Source of the DNA: Flagellimonas hadalis
Lineage (GTDB): Bacteria; Bacteroidota; Bacteroidia; Flavobacteriales; Flavobacteriaceae
Length of the DNA stretch: 64,000 nucleotides
Direction of reading: 5' to 3'
Assembly (NCBI RefSeq): GCF_007785775.2
Contig: NZ_VNIK02000013.1
Coordinates: forward strand, 25,764 to 89,763
Shown here: positions 39,630-47,755 of the stretch, one piece after another
How the letters are laid out: every line of letters starts with the position of its first letter
Numbering within the stretch: position 1 is the first letter of the stretch
The notes under the pieces: model-generated
What the model was told of the DNA's origin: nothing
The model's input: only the letters and a program-made list of their open reading frames with translations
The model's database searches: none
Position numbers and translations under genes: made by a program

Positions 39630-41405
39630 ATGAAAGGAACAGTACAAACCGCAATACTCGTCATCTGGCTTTTGTGCGCTGGGGTGGCAGTAAATGCCCA
39701 GACCAAATACAAGGTCCACTCGCACAACGATTATGCACAGGAACTGCCCTTTTGGTATGCCTACAGCAATGGCGCCGAATCCATTGAGGCCGACCTGTTC
39801 CTTCAAAACGACACCCTCTATGTGACCCATGCCCAGAATGAGATAGAAGAGGGAAAAACCTTTGAAAAACTGTACCTGGACAAACTCAGCAGTTTGGAAA
39901 AATCAGATGAATTGAGGGAAGTGCAATTGCTCATCGATTTGAAATCGGAGGCATACGGCACCTTGGACAAACTTGTTGAGGTCTTGGAAAACTATCCACT
40001 TTTGTTGAAAGGGGGCAAAGTGAAATTTGTGATCTCAGGGAATCGGCCACAAGCTAATGAATACAAAAACTATCCGGATTTTATCTGGTTCGATCACCAA
40101 AACTTGGACGAGTTGGACAAGATTGATTTGGATAAAGTGGCCTTGGTCAGTGTGGGTTTCAAAAATTTTTCGGTTTGGAACGGATATGGAAGGATGATTG
40201 CTTCGGAACATGAAGCGGTACAGGCAGCCATCCAAAAGGCAAAAGCTGCCGGAAAACCTTTTCGCTTTTGGGCCACGCCCGACACCAAGACGGCATGGGC
40301 GCGTTTGGCAAACTTAGGGGTGGACTTCATTAATACGGACAAGCCGGGATTGGCCAAACCCTATTTGGATCAACTCGAAAAAAACACCTTCAAGCTGGAA
40401 CAACCACAGGAGATATATCAGCCAGAATTTGGATATGATGAGGATTCCAAACCCCAAAACATCATCTTGATGATAGGCGATGGTAACGGATTGGCACAGA
40501 TCACTTCGGCCATGATCGCCAATAGGGGGGACCTCACCATGACGGGAATAAAGAACATCGGGCTCGTGAGGACCGCCTCCCACGATGACCTGATCACGGA
40601 TTCCGCTGCCGGAGCTACGGCCATGGCCACAGGACAAAAAACCAATAACAGGGCCATTGGGGTAGGCCCCGATGCGAAGCCACTGACCAATCTCGTGGAT
40701 GTGGTGGCCGGGAAAGGTTACAACACGGCGATTGTTACCACGGATGCCATATATGGGGCAACTCCTTCCTCTTTTTATGCGCACCGCGTTGAAAGGGATG
40801 ACACCCCGGGTCTTGTTGCCGATTTGAAGCAAAGTGAATTGGACTTTTTCATGGCAGGGGGCAAAAATGAGGAAACCAACATCAAGGAAGTGTTTTCGAC
40901 TGCAACTCTTGAAACTTTTGTCAATATGGACAGGAAAACAGCAGTCTATTTGGGAGAGAACAAAGCACCATCCATGGAGGACGGTAGGGGAAATGCCCTT
41001 CCCCAGAGTGTGAAAAAAGCCCTGAAAGTATTGGACGGGGCAAAAGAACCTTTTTTCTTGATGGTGGAAGGTGCCCAGATAGACAATGGTGGCCATTCCA
41101 ACAGTACCCGTGACATTGTACAGGAAATGTTGGATTTTGACCAAGCCATTGCGGAGGCTCTTCGCTTTGCGGATACACATAAAAATACCCTCGTGGTCAT
41201 AACGGCCGATCATGAAACCTCAGGTTTTGGTATTGTGGGGGGAAGTATGGAAGAAGGTGTGGTGCAGGGCGATTTTTTGACGGTGGACCACACCGGGATC
41301 ATGGTGCCCCTTTTTGCCTACGGTCCCCAAGCTGATAAGTTCAATGGGGTCTATGAAAACACGGAGGTCTTCCACAAAATCCTCAAGGCATTGGGAATTC
41401 GGTAG
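39630..41405 (+). CDS. Fusion of GDPD/PI-PLC-like domain and alkaline phosphatase
   Basis: The 591-residue secreted protein (signal peptide to about Ala23) has two enzymes. Residues 27-255 resemble a glycerophosphodiesterase/PI-PLC TIM barrel: H30-S-H-N-D-Y, GAESIEADLFL and LYVTHAQ near the start, then LLIDLK. Residues 270-591 are a full alkaline phosphatase with MIGDGNG, TDSAAGATA, VEGAQIDNGGH and TADHETSG. The first domain would cut a phosphodiester and the second would release Pi. The stop of the previous gene and this ATG are one base apart. Substrate identity is inference. Confidence 0.88.
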   Translation: MKGTVQTAILVIWLLCAGVAVNAQTKYKVHSHNDYAQELPFWYAYSNGAESIEADLFLQNDTLYVTHAQNEIEEGKTFEKLYLDKLSSLEKSDELREVQLLIDLKSEAYGTLDKLVEVLENYPLLLKGGKVKFVISGNRPQANEYKNYPDFIWFDHQNLDELDKIDLDKVALVSVGFKNFSVWNGYGRMIASEHEAVQAAIQKAKAAGKPFRFWATPDTKTAWARLANLGVDFINTDKPGLAKPYLDQLEKNTFKLEQPQEIYQPEFGYDEDSKPQNIILMIGDGNGLAQITSAMIANRGDLTMTGIKNIGLVRTASHDDLITDSAAGATAMATGQKTNNRAIGVGPDAKPLTNLVDVVAGKGYNTAIVTTDAIYGATPSSFYAHRVERDDTPGLVADLKQSELDFFMAGGKNEETNIKEVFSTATLETFVNMDRKTAVYLGENKAPSMEDGRGNALPQSVKKALKVLDGAKEPFFLMVEGAQIDNGGHSNSTRDIVQEMLDFDQAIAEALRFADTHKNTLVVITADHETSGFGIVGGSMEEGVVQGDFLTVDHTGIMVPLFAYGPQADKFNGVYENTEVFHKILKALGIR

Positions 41406-41428
41406 ATCACTTAATACTGATGATTTTG

Positions 41429-41466
41429 ATGCCCAAGCAGCCCAGTGCAGTGCGGGCATTTTTTTA
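41429..41466 (+). terminator. Terminator of the phosphatase locus
   Basis: Stem ATGCCC/GGGCAT (41429-41434 with 41454-41459) around a G/C-rich 19-base loop, followed by seven T. The rest of the gap to 41694 shows nothing. Confidence 0.7.
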
Positions 41467-41694
41467 TAAAAGAAACCTAGTCTGGGAATAATGCCCCGAC
41501 CGGGTAAAAACTCCCCGATGTTACGCTATCCATTTTTCTTGAATATATTTATAAAAATCTGATTATTAGATAATTATTGCTTATTCAGAATTGTGGCACA
41601 TCCTTGGGCATGCCTTTTGCCATTTATCGGGAAAGTAAAAGATCGGTCAAATTTTGGCTTGGTCTGAATGGTGAAAATCAGTAGCGTGTAGCAA

Positions 41695-41901
41695 ATGGAA
41701 CAGATCAGAAAAGAATACAAGTGGAGCATATGTTCCACCTGTACGTTTTTGTCTTTTTGTGAATTGACGAAGGACAAAAGCAACATCAGTTCATGCAGTG
41801 AATACATACACTATATGGACGGACATAAGAAAAAGTCTTTGTTTGAAAGGTCACAAAACAATGTATCCCGAACAAAGAAGGAATTCAACAATTGGTTTTA
41901 A
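41695..41901 (+). CDS. Small cysteine-rich protein
   Basis: This 68-residue basic protein has four Cys in its first half (C-S-T-C ... F-C-E ... S-S-C-S), spaced in a way that could bind a metal. No family is recognised. It lies nine bases before the glutamate dehydrogenase gene on the same strand, which suggests it is real and co-expressed. Confidence 0.55.
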   Translation: MEQIRKEYKWSICSTCTFLSFCELTKDKSNISSCSEYIHYMDGHKKKSLFERSQNNVSRTKKEFNNWF

Positions 41902-41910
41902 ACTACAATT

Positions 41911-43203
41911 ATGGTAACAGAAGCACCCAAACAAAAAGTACAGTTGAAACAGGGCATGTTGGACAACGTCATGAGACAGTTCAGCAATGCCGCGGCCATC
42001 ATAGGCCTTAATTCCAACATTCGAAAAATATTGGAAGTGACGAACAATGAGATATTGGTCCACTTTCCAGTGCGGATGGACAATGGCGAAGTGGAAATAT
42101 TTACAGGTTATCGCGTTCAGCACAACAATGCCTTGGGTCCGTACAAAGGAGGATTGCGCTATCACCCAACGGTAGATATCGATGCAGCAAGGGCATTGGC
42201 CATGTGGATGACCTGGAAGACCTCCTTGGCAGGCCTGCCGTATGGGGGGGCAAAAGGAGGGATACAATTGGACCCTTCCAAATATTCCTTGGCCGAACTG
42301 GAAAGGATCACCCGAAGGTTCACCTATGCCTTGGGGGACAATATCGGTCCTGAACTGGATATTCCCGCACCTGATGTGAACACCAACTCGCAGACCATGG
42401 CCTGGATCTTGGATACCTATATGTCCACCAAATCCCCGGCAGAGCGATCCACCAATACCCATGTGGTGACGGGAAAACCCATCGGTGCAGGAGGTTCGGA
42501 AGGACGGGACAGGGCGACGGGCTATGGTGTTTTCCTTACCATCAAATTTTGGGCGGAACACAATGGGATCGACTTGAAGGGCAAGAGGTTCATTGTCCAA
42601 GGATTCGGAAACGTGGGCTATTGGACAGCTTACTTCTTGGAAAATGAAGGGGCAATACTGACCGCTGTACAAGATGCCTACGGAACCATTCACAATGATA
42701 ATGGTATATCCGTGGAAAATCTTCTGGCCTATTCAAAAGCGAACAAAGGAAGCATCGTTGGCTTTGCAGGAGCCGAGCCTTTGGACAACGGGGAGTTCTT
42801 TGCCCTGGATTGTGACATCTGCGTCCCTGCAGCTTTGGGAAACCAGATTACCGTTGAGAATGCAACCAAGATCAAGGCGGCACTCATTGCCGAAGGGGCC
42901 AATGGGCCGACCGATGTGGAAGCCGAAGAGATATTGTTGCAAAGGGGCGTCGAGATCCTGCCCGATATATTGTGCAATTCAGGAGGGGTCATCGGAAGTT
43001 ACTTTGAGTGGTTGCAAAACCGGAGCGGTGAGATCTGGCAATTGGAAGAAGTGATGGCCAAACTGGAAAAGAAGCTCAGGGAGTCCTTCACCAGGGTAAT
43101 GGAAACTTCCAAAAAAAGAGGTGTTGACAAACGCACGGCAGCTTTTATCATTGCCATACAGCGCCTTGAGGATGCTTATGTACAACGGGGAATTTTCCCA
43201 TAA
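41911..43203 (+). CDS. gdhA: Glu/Leu/Phe/Val dehydrogenase (glutamate dehydrogenase)
   Basis: The 430-residue enzyme has the substrate motif GPYKGGLRYHP, catalytic-lysine motif LPYGGAKGGI and Rossmann motif VQGFGNVGYWTA. These fit the hexameric glutamate dehydrogenase type that links 2-oxoglutarate and ammonia with glutamate. NAD or NADP use is not certain. The rnk/greA-like gene follows after nine bases. Confidence 0.93.
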   Translation: MVTEAPKQKVQLKQGMLDNVMRQFSNAAAIIGLNSNIRKILEVTNNEILVHFPVRMDNGEVEIFTGYRVQHNNALGPYKGGLRYHPTVDIDAARALAMWMTWKTSLAGLPYGGAKGGIQLDPSKYSLAELERITRRFTYALGDNIGPELDIPAPDVNTNSQTMAWILDTYMSTKSPAERSTNTHVVTGKPIGAGGSEGRDRATGYGVFLTIKFWAEHNGIDLKGKRFIVQGFGNVGYWTAYFLENEGAILTAVQDAYGTIHNDNGISVENLLAYSKANKGSIVGFAGAEPLDNGEFFALDCDICVPAALGNQITVENATKIKAALIAEGANGPTDVEAEEILLQRGVEILPDILCNSGGVIGSYFEWLQNRSGEIWQLEEVMAKLEKKLRESFTRVMETSKKRGVDKRTAAFIIAIQRLEDAYVQRGIFP

Positions 43204-43212
43204 ACAGATGTC

Positions 43213-43632
43213 ATGAAATACGGAAACCTCATTATAGAAAAAGGGGAATATGTCCTTCTGAAGCGATTGGTGAACCTATCGGCCTATTATGGAGATGAAA
43301 CACAGCAAAAATCCATAATAAAACTGGCAGGGGAGTTGGAGCATGCACAGATACGGAATGAAGAGGATATGCCAAAGGATGTGATCCGATTCAACACATG
43401 GATAACCATAGGGTCCGAAAACGGATGGCACAAAAGGTTCAAATTGGTGTTGCCGAAGAACAGTGACATAACCACCGACAAAATATCCGTACTGGCGCCC
43501 ATGGGTGCCGCTGTCATCGGTTATGCCGAAGGGGACACGGTGATTTGGGACTTCCCGACCGGGGAGCGACAATTGACCATATTCAAAGTGGAGCAGGAGG
43601 AAAACCCGATAAACATTAATGTGACAATATGA
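43213..43632 (+). CDS. GreA/GreB C-terminal domain (Rnk-like) protein
   Basis: The 139-residue protein lacks the GreA coiled coil. Its C-terminal 75 residues show the FKBP-like Gre domain that binds RNA polymerase (ISVLAPMGAAVIGYAEGDTVIWDFPTG). Rnk proteins of this type bind RNA polymerase but do not stimulate transcript cleavage. It overlaps the next gene by 4 bp and is in the gdh operon. Confidence 0.85.
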   Translation: MKYGNLIIEKGEYVLLKRLVNLSAYYGDETQQKSIIKLAGELEHAQIRNEEDMPKDVIRFNTWITIGSENGWHKRFKLVLPKNSDITTDKISVLAPMGAAVIGYAEGDTVIWDFPTGERQLTIFKVEQEENPININVTI

Positions 43633-44006
43633 CCTCAAAATTTTTTAACGGGCATGATGCCGATGACCGCATCATGTTGAGAAAAGACAAAGTGGAGGTG
43701 GGCCATTGGACGAAGAGCCTTGAATATATCAATGAGGAACTTGGCCTTTTGCTGGCATTGGAGGATCGTTTTCTGAACGACTCCATGCTCCATGTGGAGC
43801 TTTTGGCACTTCAGGGCGAGAATACGAAAAAATCAGGGATAATGTACCGCTACGAAAGCACCATGCGCAATGCTTGGGAGTGTGATGATGTGGCCTGCGA
43901 CACCTATCACCTGGACAATCATGAAAAGCACCGGGAACTCTATGTGGAACATTTGGAGAGCTACAGGAAATTAAAGTGCAAGGTGTTCTCGCGATTGCTG
44001 GCGTGA
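43629..44006 (+). CDS. Hypothetical protein downstream of rnk-like gene
   Basis: This 125-residue protein is not recognised. It is charged, with a helical middle section (SLEYINEELGLLLALEDRF) and a His/Cys-rich stretch (ECDDVACDTYHLDNHEKHRE). No signal or membrane segment is present. The 4-bp overlap with the Rnk-like gene makes translation likely. Confidence 0.7.
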   Translation: MTSKFFNGHDADDRIMLRKDKVEVGHWTKSLEYINEELGLLLALEDRFLNDSMLHVELLALQGENTKKSGIMYRYESTMRNAWECDDVACDTYHLDNHEKHRELYVEHLESYRKLKCKVFSRLLA

Positions 44007-44095
44007 TGCAAAAATTGCCCATTCTTTTTATTGGATTATGAATTTAAATTGTGCAGAGGAGCGATGATGTAGGGTTTTTAAAAGGTAATGGGCAC

Positions 44096-44131
44096 GCCAA
44101 GTCTGTGTTGAACAGGCTTGGCTTTTTTTTT
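44096..44131 (+). terminator. Rho-independent terminator of the gdh operon
   Basis: An 11-bp stem (GCCAAGTCTGT with ACAGGCTTGGC, one G-U pair), five-base loop and nine T. Confidence 0.92.
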
Positions 44132-44182
44132 GGCACATCAAATAAAATAGGGCATGATTTTCAAAATGGCGGGCTTAAAATG

Positions 44183-44190
44183 TAATTTTG
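44183..44190 (+). promoter_or_regulatory. Putative -7 box for the mechanosensitive channel gene
   Basis: TAATTTTG matches TAnnTTTG, 26 bases before the ATG at 44217; the longer open frame would start upstream of it at 44154. Confidence 0.45.
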
Positions 44191-44216
44191 TTGCCATTAC
44201 CTTTAAAGTGGAACGT

Positions 44217-45464
44217 ATGGACAAGGATTTGGGACGGTTGCTTTATGACTACCTTCTTCGGACAGGGATGGGCGAGGGTTTGGCTTCTGACCTTAACCTA
44301 GTACTTCTGTTGCTGATTGTCCTGATCGTTGCATTTCTTTTGGACCTGTTGGTCTGGAAACTGTTGCGCGCCATATCGGTTCGATTGGCCAGGAGGACCA
44401 AGAACAATTTTGACAACTTTTTGGTGACCCACAGAGTGCCCCGCTCCGTGGCACATATATTTCCGCTATTGTTCCTGTTTGAGTTCCTGCCGATGGTATT
44501 CGTTGACTTCGAGTATGCAGGAAGCATAGCTTTGAAGATCATCAAGATACTTTTTGTGTTGCAGACACTTGCCGTGTTCCGAAGGTTTTTCAAGAGTACG
44601 AAAGATTATTTGAAGACACTGCCACGTTTCAAGGACAAGCCCATCGCCAGTTACATGCAAGTGTTCATGATATTTGCCTGGATTGTGGGGCTGCTCACTG
44701 TTTTTGCGATTGTAACCGAAACCACCATCTGGAAGTTCATTACCGCTTTGGGGGCAGCATCGGCAGTGGTCCTGCTCATATTCAAGGATTCCATTTTGGG
44801 CTTTGTGGCAAGCATACAGGTAACGATCAATGATATGGTGCGGATAGGGGACTGGATCACCTTCGAAAAGTATGGGGCCGATGGGGACGTGATCGAGATC
44901 ACATTGGCCACTGTGAAGGTCCAGAATTTTGACAAGACCATCACCACCATTCCCACTTATGCCCTGATATCCGATTCCTTCAAAAACTGGAGGGGTATGC
45001 AGGTTTCAGGTGGGAGGCGCATCAAACGGGCATTGATCATCCGCCAAAAGAGCATCCGTTTTTTGACCCAAGAGGATGTGGAAGCGTTGAAAAAAATCCA
45101 ATTGGTCACCGATTACCTATCCCAAAGAAGTGAGCAAATCAATGCACATAACCGCGACCATGGGGCCAATAAGGAACTTTTGGTCAATGGGAGGAACCTG
45201 ACCAATTTTGGAGTGTTCCGAAAATATGTGACCAATTACCTGGAAAAACATTCGGCAATCAACAAGAGCATGACCCTTATGGTGCGCCAGTTGGAACCTA
45301 CCCCACATGGGATACCTTTGGAGATTTATGCCTTCAGCGCCGACAAGCGTTGGGAAAACTATGAATATGTGATGGCGGATATCTTTGACCACCTCTTGGC
45401 CGCCCTTCCCTATTTTTCACTTGAAATATCTGAACTGCCCGTATACCTTGATGGGAGGAAATAG
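44217..45464 (+). CDS. Mechanosensitive ion channel (MscS superfamily, YbdG-like)
   Basis: The 415-residue inner-membrane protein has four or five hydrophobic segments, then the MscS beta domain (GAASAVVLLIFKDSILGFVASIQVTINDMVRIGDWITF). The late LEIYAFSADKRWENYEYVMADIFDHLL matches the long C-terminal domain of YbdG-type (MscM) channels. Such channels open under membrane tension to release solutes in osmotic downshock. The open frame extends to 44154, but the promoter supports 44217. Confidence 0.92.
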   Translation: MDKDLGRLLYDYLLRTGMGEGLASDLNLVLLLLIVLIVAFLLDLLVWKLLRAISVRLARRTKNNFDNFLVTHRVPRSVAHIFPLLFLFEFLPMVFVDFEYAGSIALKIIKILFVLQTLAVFRRFFKSTKDYLKTLPRFKDKPIASYMQVFMIFAWIVGLLTVFAIVTETTIWKFITALGAASAVVLLIFKDSILGFVASIQVTINDMVRIGDWITFEKYGADGDVIEITLATVKVQNFDKTITTIPTYALISDSFKNWRGMQVSGGRRIKRALIIRQKSIRFLTQEDVEALKKIQLVTDYLSQRSEQINAHNRDHGANKELLVNGRNLTNFGVFRKYVTNYLEKHSAINKSMTLMVRQLEPTPHGIPLEIYAFSADKRWENYEYVMADIFDHLLAALPYFSLEISELPVYLDGRK

Positions 45465-45542
45465 CAGGTTTCAATATGGGTACCTCTGGACCTGTTTCTG
45501 ATTACTTGTTGATGCATCGATGTTGTACGCCTTTATTTTTCA

Positions 45543-46169
45543 CTAATCAAGATGGTAGATTTCCATGACATTTTTCAAGATCTTGTCAAAATCGATTTCC
45601 AGATCGATCAGTTTGCCTGAGTGTATGTCAAAAACCCAACCGTGGACCGTAATCCCTCTTTCTCTGTTGGCTCGCTGTACTTCTGCCGTTTTGATGACAT
45701 TTATACATTGTTCCTGGACATTGAGTTCAACAAGCCGCTTGTACTTTAGCTCTTCGTCATCAATGGAGTTCAGTTCCACTCTATGGGTCCGGTATACGTC
45801 TCTAATGTTTCTCAGCCAGGGATTTAGGATCCCCAAATCTTTTGACTGCATTGCCGCCTTGATCCCACCACAATAATAATGGCCACAGACCACCACATGG
45901 TTCACTTTTAAATGAAGAACCGCATAATCGATGACGGACATTGCGCTCAGATCCGTATTGGGTACCATGTTGGCAATGTTTCTGTGCACAAAAGCCTCAC
46001 CGGGCGAAACCCCCATGATTTCTTCGGCAGTTACCCGGCTATCGGAACAACCGATGTAAAGTATGTCTGGGTTTTGCCCTTCCGATAGGTCCTTGAAATA
46101 GTTGGGGTCTATGTTCAGTTTACTTTGAACCCATTTTTGATTGTTCTTGAAAATTTGTTTGATATTCAT
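45543..46169 (-). CDS. Beta-class carbonic anhydrase
   Basis: The enzyme interconverts CO2 and bicarbonate. The 208-residue protein shows the zinc ligands C41, H97 and C100 and the Asp43-Arg45 dyad (CSDSR, VVCGHYYCGG). Length and motifs are typical for a cytoplasmic beta-CA. It is a single gene. Upstream a weak TACATTTA box (46188-46195, minus strand) could be its promoter. Confidence 0.95.
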   Translation of the reverse strand: MNIKQIFKNNQKWVQSKLNIDPNYFKDLSEGQNPDILYIGCSDSRVTAEEIMGVSPGEAFVHRNIANMVPNTDLSAMSVIDYAVLHLKVNHVVVCGHYYCGGIKAAMQSKDLGILNPWLRNIRDVYRTHRVELNSIDDEELKYKRLVELNVQEQCINVIKTAEVQRANRERGITVHGWVFDIHSGKLIDLEIDFDKILKNVMEIYHLD

Positions 46170-46282
46170 GGTTTGTTTCGACTTTTATAAATGTAGTAAT
46201 TTTCATTGGACCATGACATCAGGTTGGATGTAGCACGTGTCGCCAACAGGGAGTAGGGCAAGCCAAATGGATTAAAAAGGAA

Positions 46283-46316
46283 AAAATCTTGACCAATCTG
46301 TGATTGTCAAGATTTT
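46283..46316. other. Long hairpin near tRNA-Lys (terminator-like)
   Basis: An inverted repeat of about 15 bp with one bulged C (46283-46298 with 46302-46316) has A-rich and T-rich flanks on both sides, so it could end transcripts in either direction. It lies 12 bases from the tRNA relic, in a 357-base gap (46170-46526) with no open gene. Confidence 0.6.
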
Positions 46317-46327
46317 CCGTTTTTTTC

Positions 46328-46351
46328 GTGACTAATGGCCGGAGCTCGAAC
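46328..46351 (-). other. Relic of a tRNA 3' end
   Basis: On the plus strand, GTGACTAATGGCCGG then AGCTCGAAC nearly repeats the start of the tRNA-Lys region at 46526-46547. It would be the acceptor and T-arm of a decayed second tRNA copy, or an old attachment site. Confidence 0.5.
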
Positions 46352-46468
46352 TTTTGTTCTTATGTCCAATGTTTATCAGTATCCTGTAAATGTTCACATT
46401 CAGTGTTGACGATTTGTGAACTCTTTTAAACCATATTATATCAAATTAAATGATATGGTAAAAAATGC

Positions 46469-46502
46469 AAAATCCTGTAAATTTATTGATTTACAGGATT
46501 TT
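46469..46502 (-). terminator. Terminator of tRNA-Lys
   Basis: A perfect 14-bp stem (AAAATCCTGTAAAT and its complement) with six-base loop; on the minus strand a T-rich run follows. It lies 24 bases after the tRNA 3' end. Confidence 0.75.
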
Positions 46503-46526
46503 GATATTGAATGGTACCTTAAAAAG

Positions 46527-46599
46527 TGACCTGGCCGGGGCTCGAACCCGGGACCCTTTCATTAAAAGTGAAATGCTCTACCAACTGAGCTACCAGGTC
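46527..46599 (-). tRNA. tRNA-Lys (anticodon TTT)
   Basis: The 73-base gene has acceptor stem GACCTGG/CCAGGTC and discriminator A. The D-arm (AGCTCAGTTGGTAGAGC), the anticodon loop CTTTTAA and the T-arm (GGTTCGAGCC) are all intact, giving anticodon TTT. CCA is not encoded. Confidence 0.97.
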
Positions 46600-46635
46600 A
46601 TTTTAAAAACGCCTAGCTGTTTTGCTAAGCGGGTG

Positions 46636-46665
46636 CAAATATAACATCAATAATCTATTTTACAA
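46636..46665 (-). promoter_or_regulatory. Promoter of tRNA-Lys
   Basis: On the minus strand TTG (46665-46663), a 19-base spacer and TATATTTG (46643-46636, followed by C). Confidence 0.7.
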
Positions 46666-46679
46666 AGGTGAATTAATGA

Positions 46680-46687
46680 TAAATTTG
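46680..46687 (+). promoter_or_regulatory. Putative -7 box for aroK
   Basis: TAAATTTG matches the consensus and lies 32 bases before the aroK ATG. No clear -33 element. Confidence 0.4.
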
Positions 46688-46719
46688 TGTTTTTTTGAAA
46701 ACGCAAACGATTACAGCAA

Positions 46720-47232
46720 ATGAAAATAGTTTTGATGGGATATATGGCAAGCGGAAAGTCAACCGTTGGGAAGTTGTTGGCCAGACAATTAGGTACAGGC
46801 TTCATCGATTTGGACGATTTTATAGAAGCACACGAAAAAAAATCCATCAAGACCATTTTTTTGGAGAAAGGCGAGATCTATTTCAGAAAATTGGAGCATG
46901 AAATGCTGTCCAAGGTCTTGGATGAAAATCCATCCATTGTGCTTTCGACCGGCGGGGGAACCCCTTGCTACGGGAACAACATGCAGACCATCTTGGAAAA
47001 AGCCGACCATTCCATATACCTCCAATTGCCCATTCCCGAACTGGTGGACAGGATATCAAAGGAAAAAGAACAAAGGCCTCTGGTAAGGAATATAGCCGAT
47101 GCCGATCTGCCCGAATTCATAGGAAAACACCTTTTTGAACGCATACCTTACTATTCCCTCGCGACCCATGTATTGGATTGTAGCCGAAAGGATGTGGAGA
47201 CCGTGGTAAAGGAAATAGGGGAGTTACTCTAG
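46720..47232 (+). CDS. aroK: Shikimate kinase
   Basis: AroK phosphorylates shikimate at O3 in chorismate synthesis. The 170-residue protein has Walker A GYMASGKS (7-14), the shikimate-binding DLDDFIE segment, the STGGGTPC glycine-rich motif and the RPL lid. It converges with the phosphoribosyltransferase gene, with a 9-bp overlap of 3' ends. Confidence 0.95.
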   Translation: MKIVLMGYMASGKSTVGKLLARQLGTGFIDLDDFIEAHEKKSIKTIFLEKGEIYFRKLEHEMLSKVLDENPSIVLSTGGGTPCYGNNMQTILEKADHSIYLQLPIPELVDRISKEKEQRPLVRNIADADLPEFIGKHLFERIPYYSLATHVLDCSRKDVETVVKEIGELL

Positions 47233-47721
47233 GTACACCGCATCGTTTTTGGTCTCGAACACCACTTTGATGTGTTCATTGAGCGATGTGGATAGGGAAA
47301 TGCCCTTAAAATCGGCCTTAATGGGGTATTTTTTATGGTTCCTGTTGACCAGGACCGCAGTTTTCAACTGTTTTATAGGGGTTTTGAGAAAATGGTGCGT
47401 ACCATAGATCAGGGTGGTCCCCGAGTTCAGCACATCGTCCACCAAAACAATGGATTTGTCCGTGTAGGTGTCTTCTGAAATGGAAGTGGACACTCCACTT
47501 TTCAAGGGGTCTTTCTTGTCCATGTCCATTTTGCACAATACAATCTCCGCATCAGTGATCTTTTTCAACATGGCCACAATTTTCTTGGCAAAATTGACCC
47601 CACCGCCATTGATCCCGGCCACCACGATCATTTTTTCGTCCACATTGGTCTCATAGATCTGATAGGCAATGCGCTTAACGATGTGTTGGATTTGTTCGTG
47701 GGTAAGAATGCGGTTTTTCAT
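47224..47721 (-). CDS. Phosphoribosyltransferase (PyrR-like)
   Basis: The 165-residue protein has the PRPP-binding motif VLVDDVLNSGTTL (about 93-105) and an N-terminal ILTHEQIQHIVKRIAYQIYE helix like that of PyrR and hypoxanthine-type enzymes. The exact base substrate is not clear. The frame is open to 47871 inside the neighbouring S4 gene, but ATG at 47721 follows a promoter box and gives the family-like N-terminus. Confidence 0.9.
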   Translation of the reverse strand: MKNRILTHEQIQHIVKRIAYQIYETNVDEKMIVVAGINGGGVNFAKKIVAMLKKITDAEIVLCKMDMDKKDPLKSGVSTSISEDTYTDKSIVLVDDVLNSGTTLIYGTHHFLKTPIKQLKTAVLVNRNHKKYPIKADFKGISLSTSLNEHIKVVFETKNDAVYLE

Positions 47722-47738
47722 GTCGTTGATTGTTGTAC

Positions 47739-47746
47739 CAAAGATA
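47739..47746 (-). promoter_or_regulatory. Putative -7 box for the phosphoribosyltransferase gene
   Basis: On the minus strand TATCTTTG matches TAnnTTTG, 17 bases before the ATG at 47721; a TTG lies 24 bases further upstream (47773-47771). Confidence 0.5.
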
Positions 47747-47755
47747 TGAAACAGA

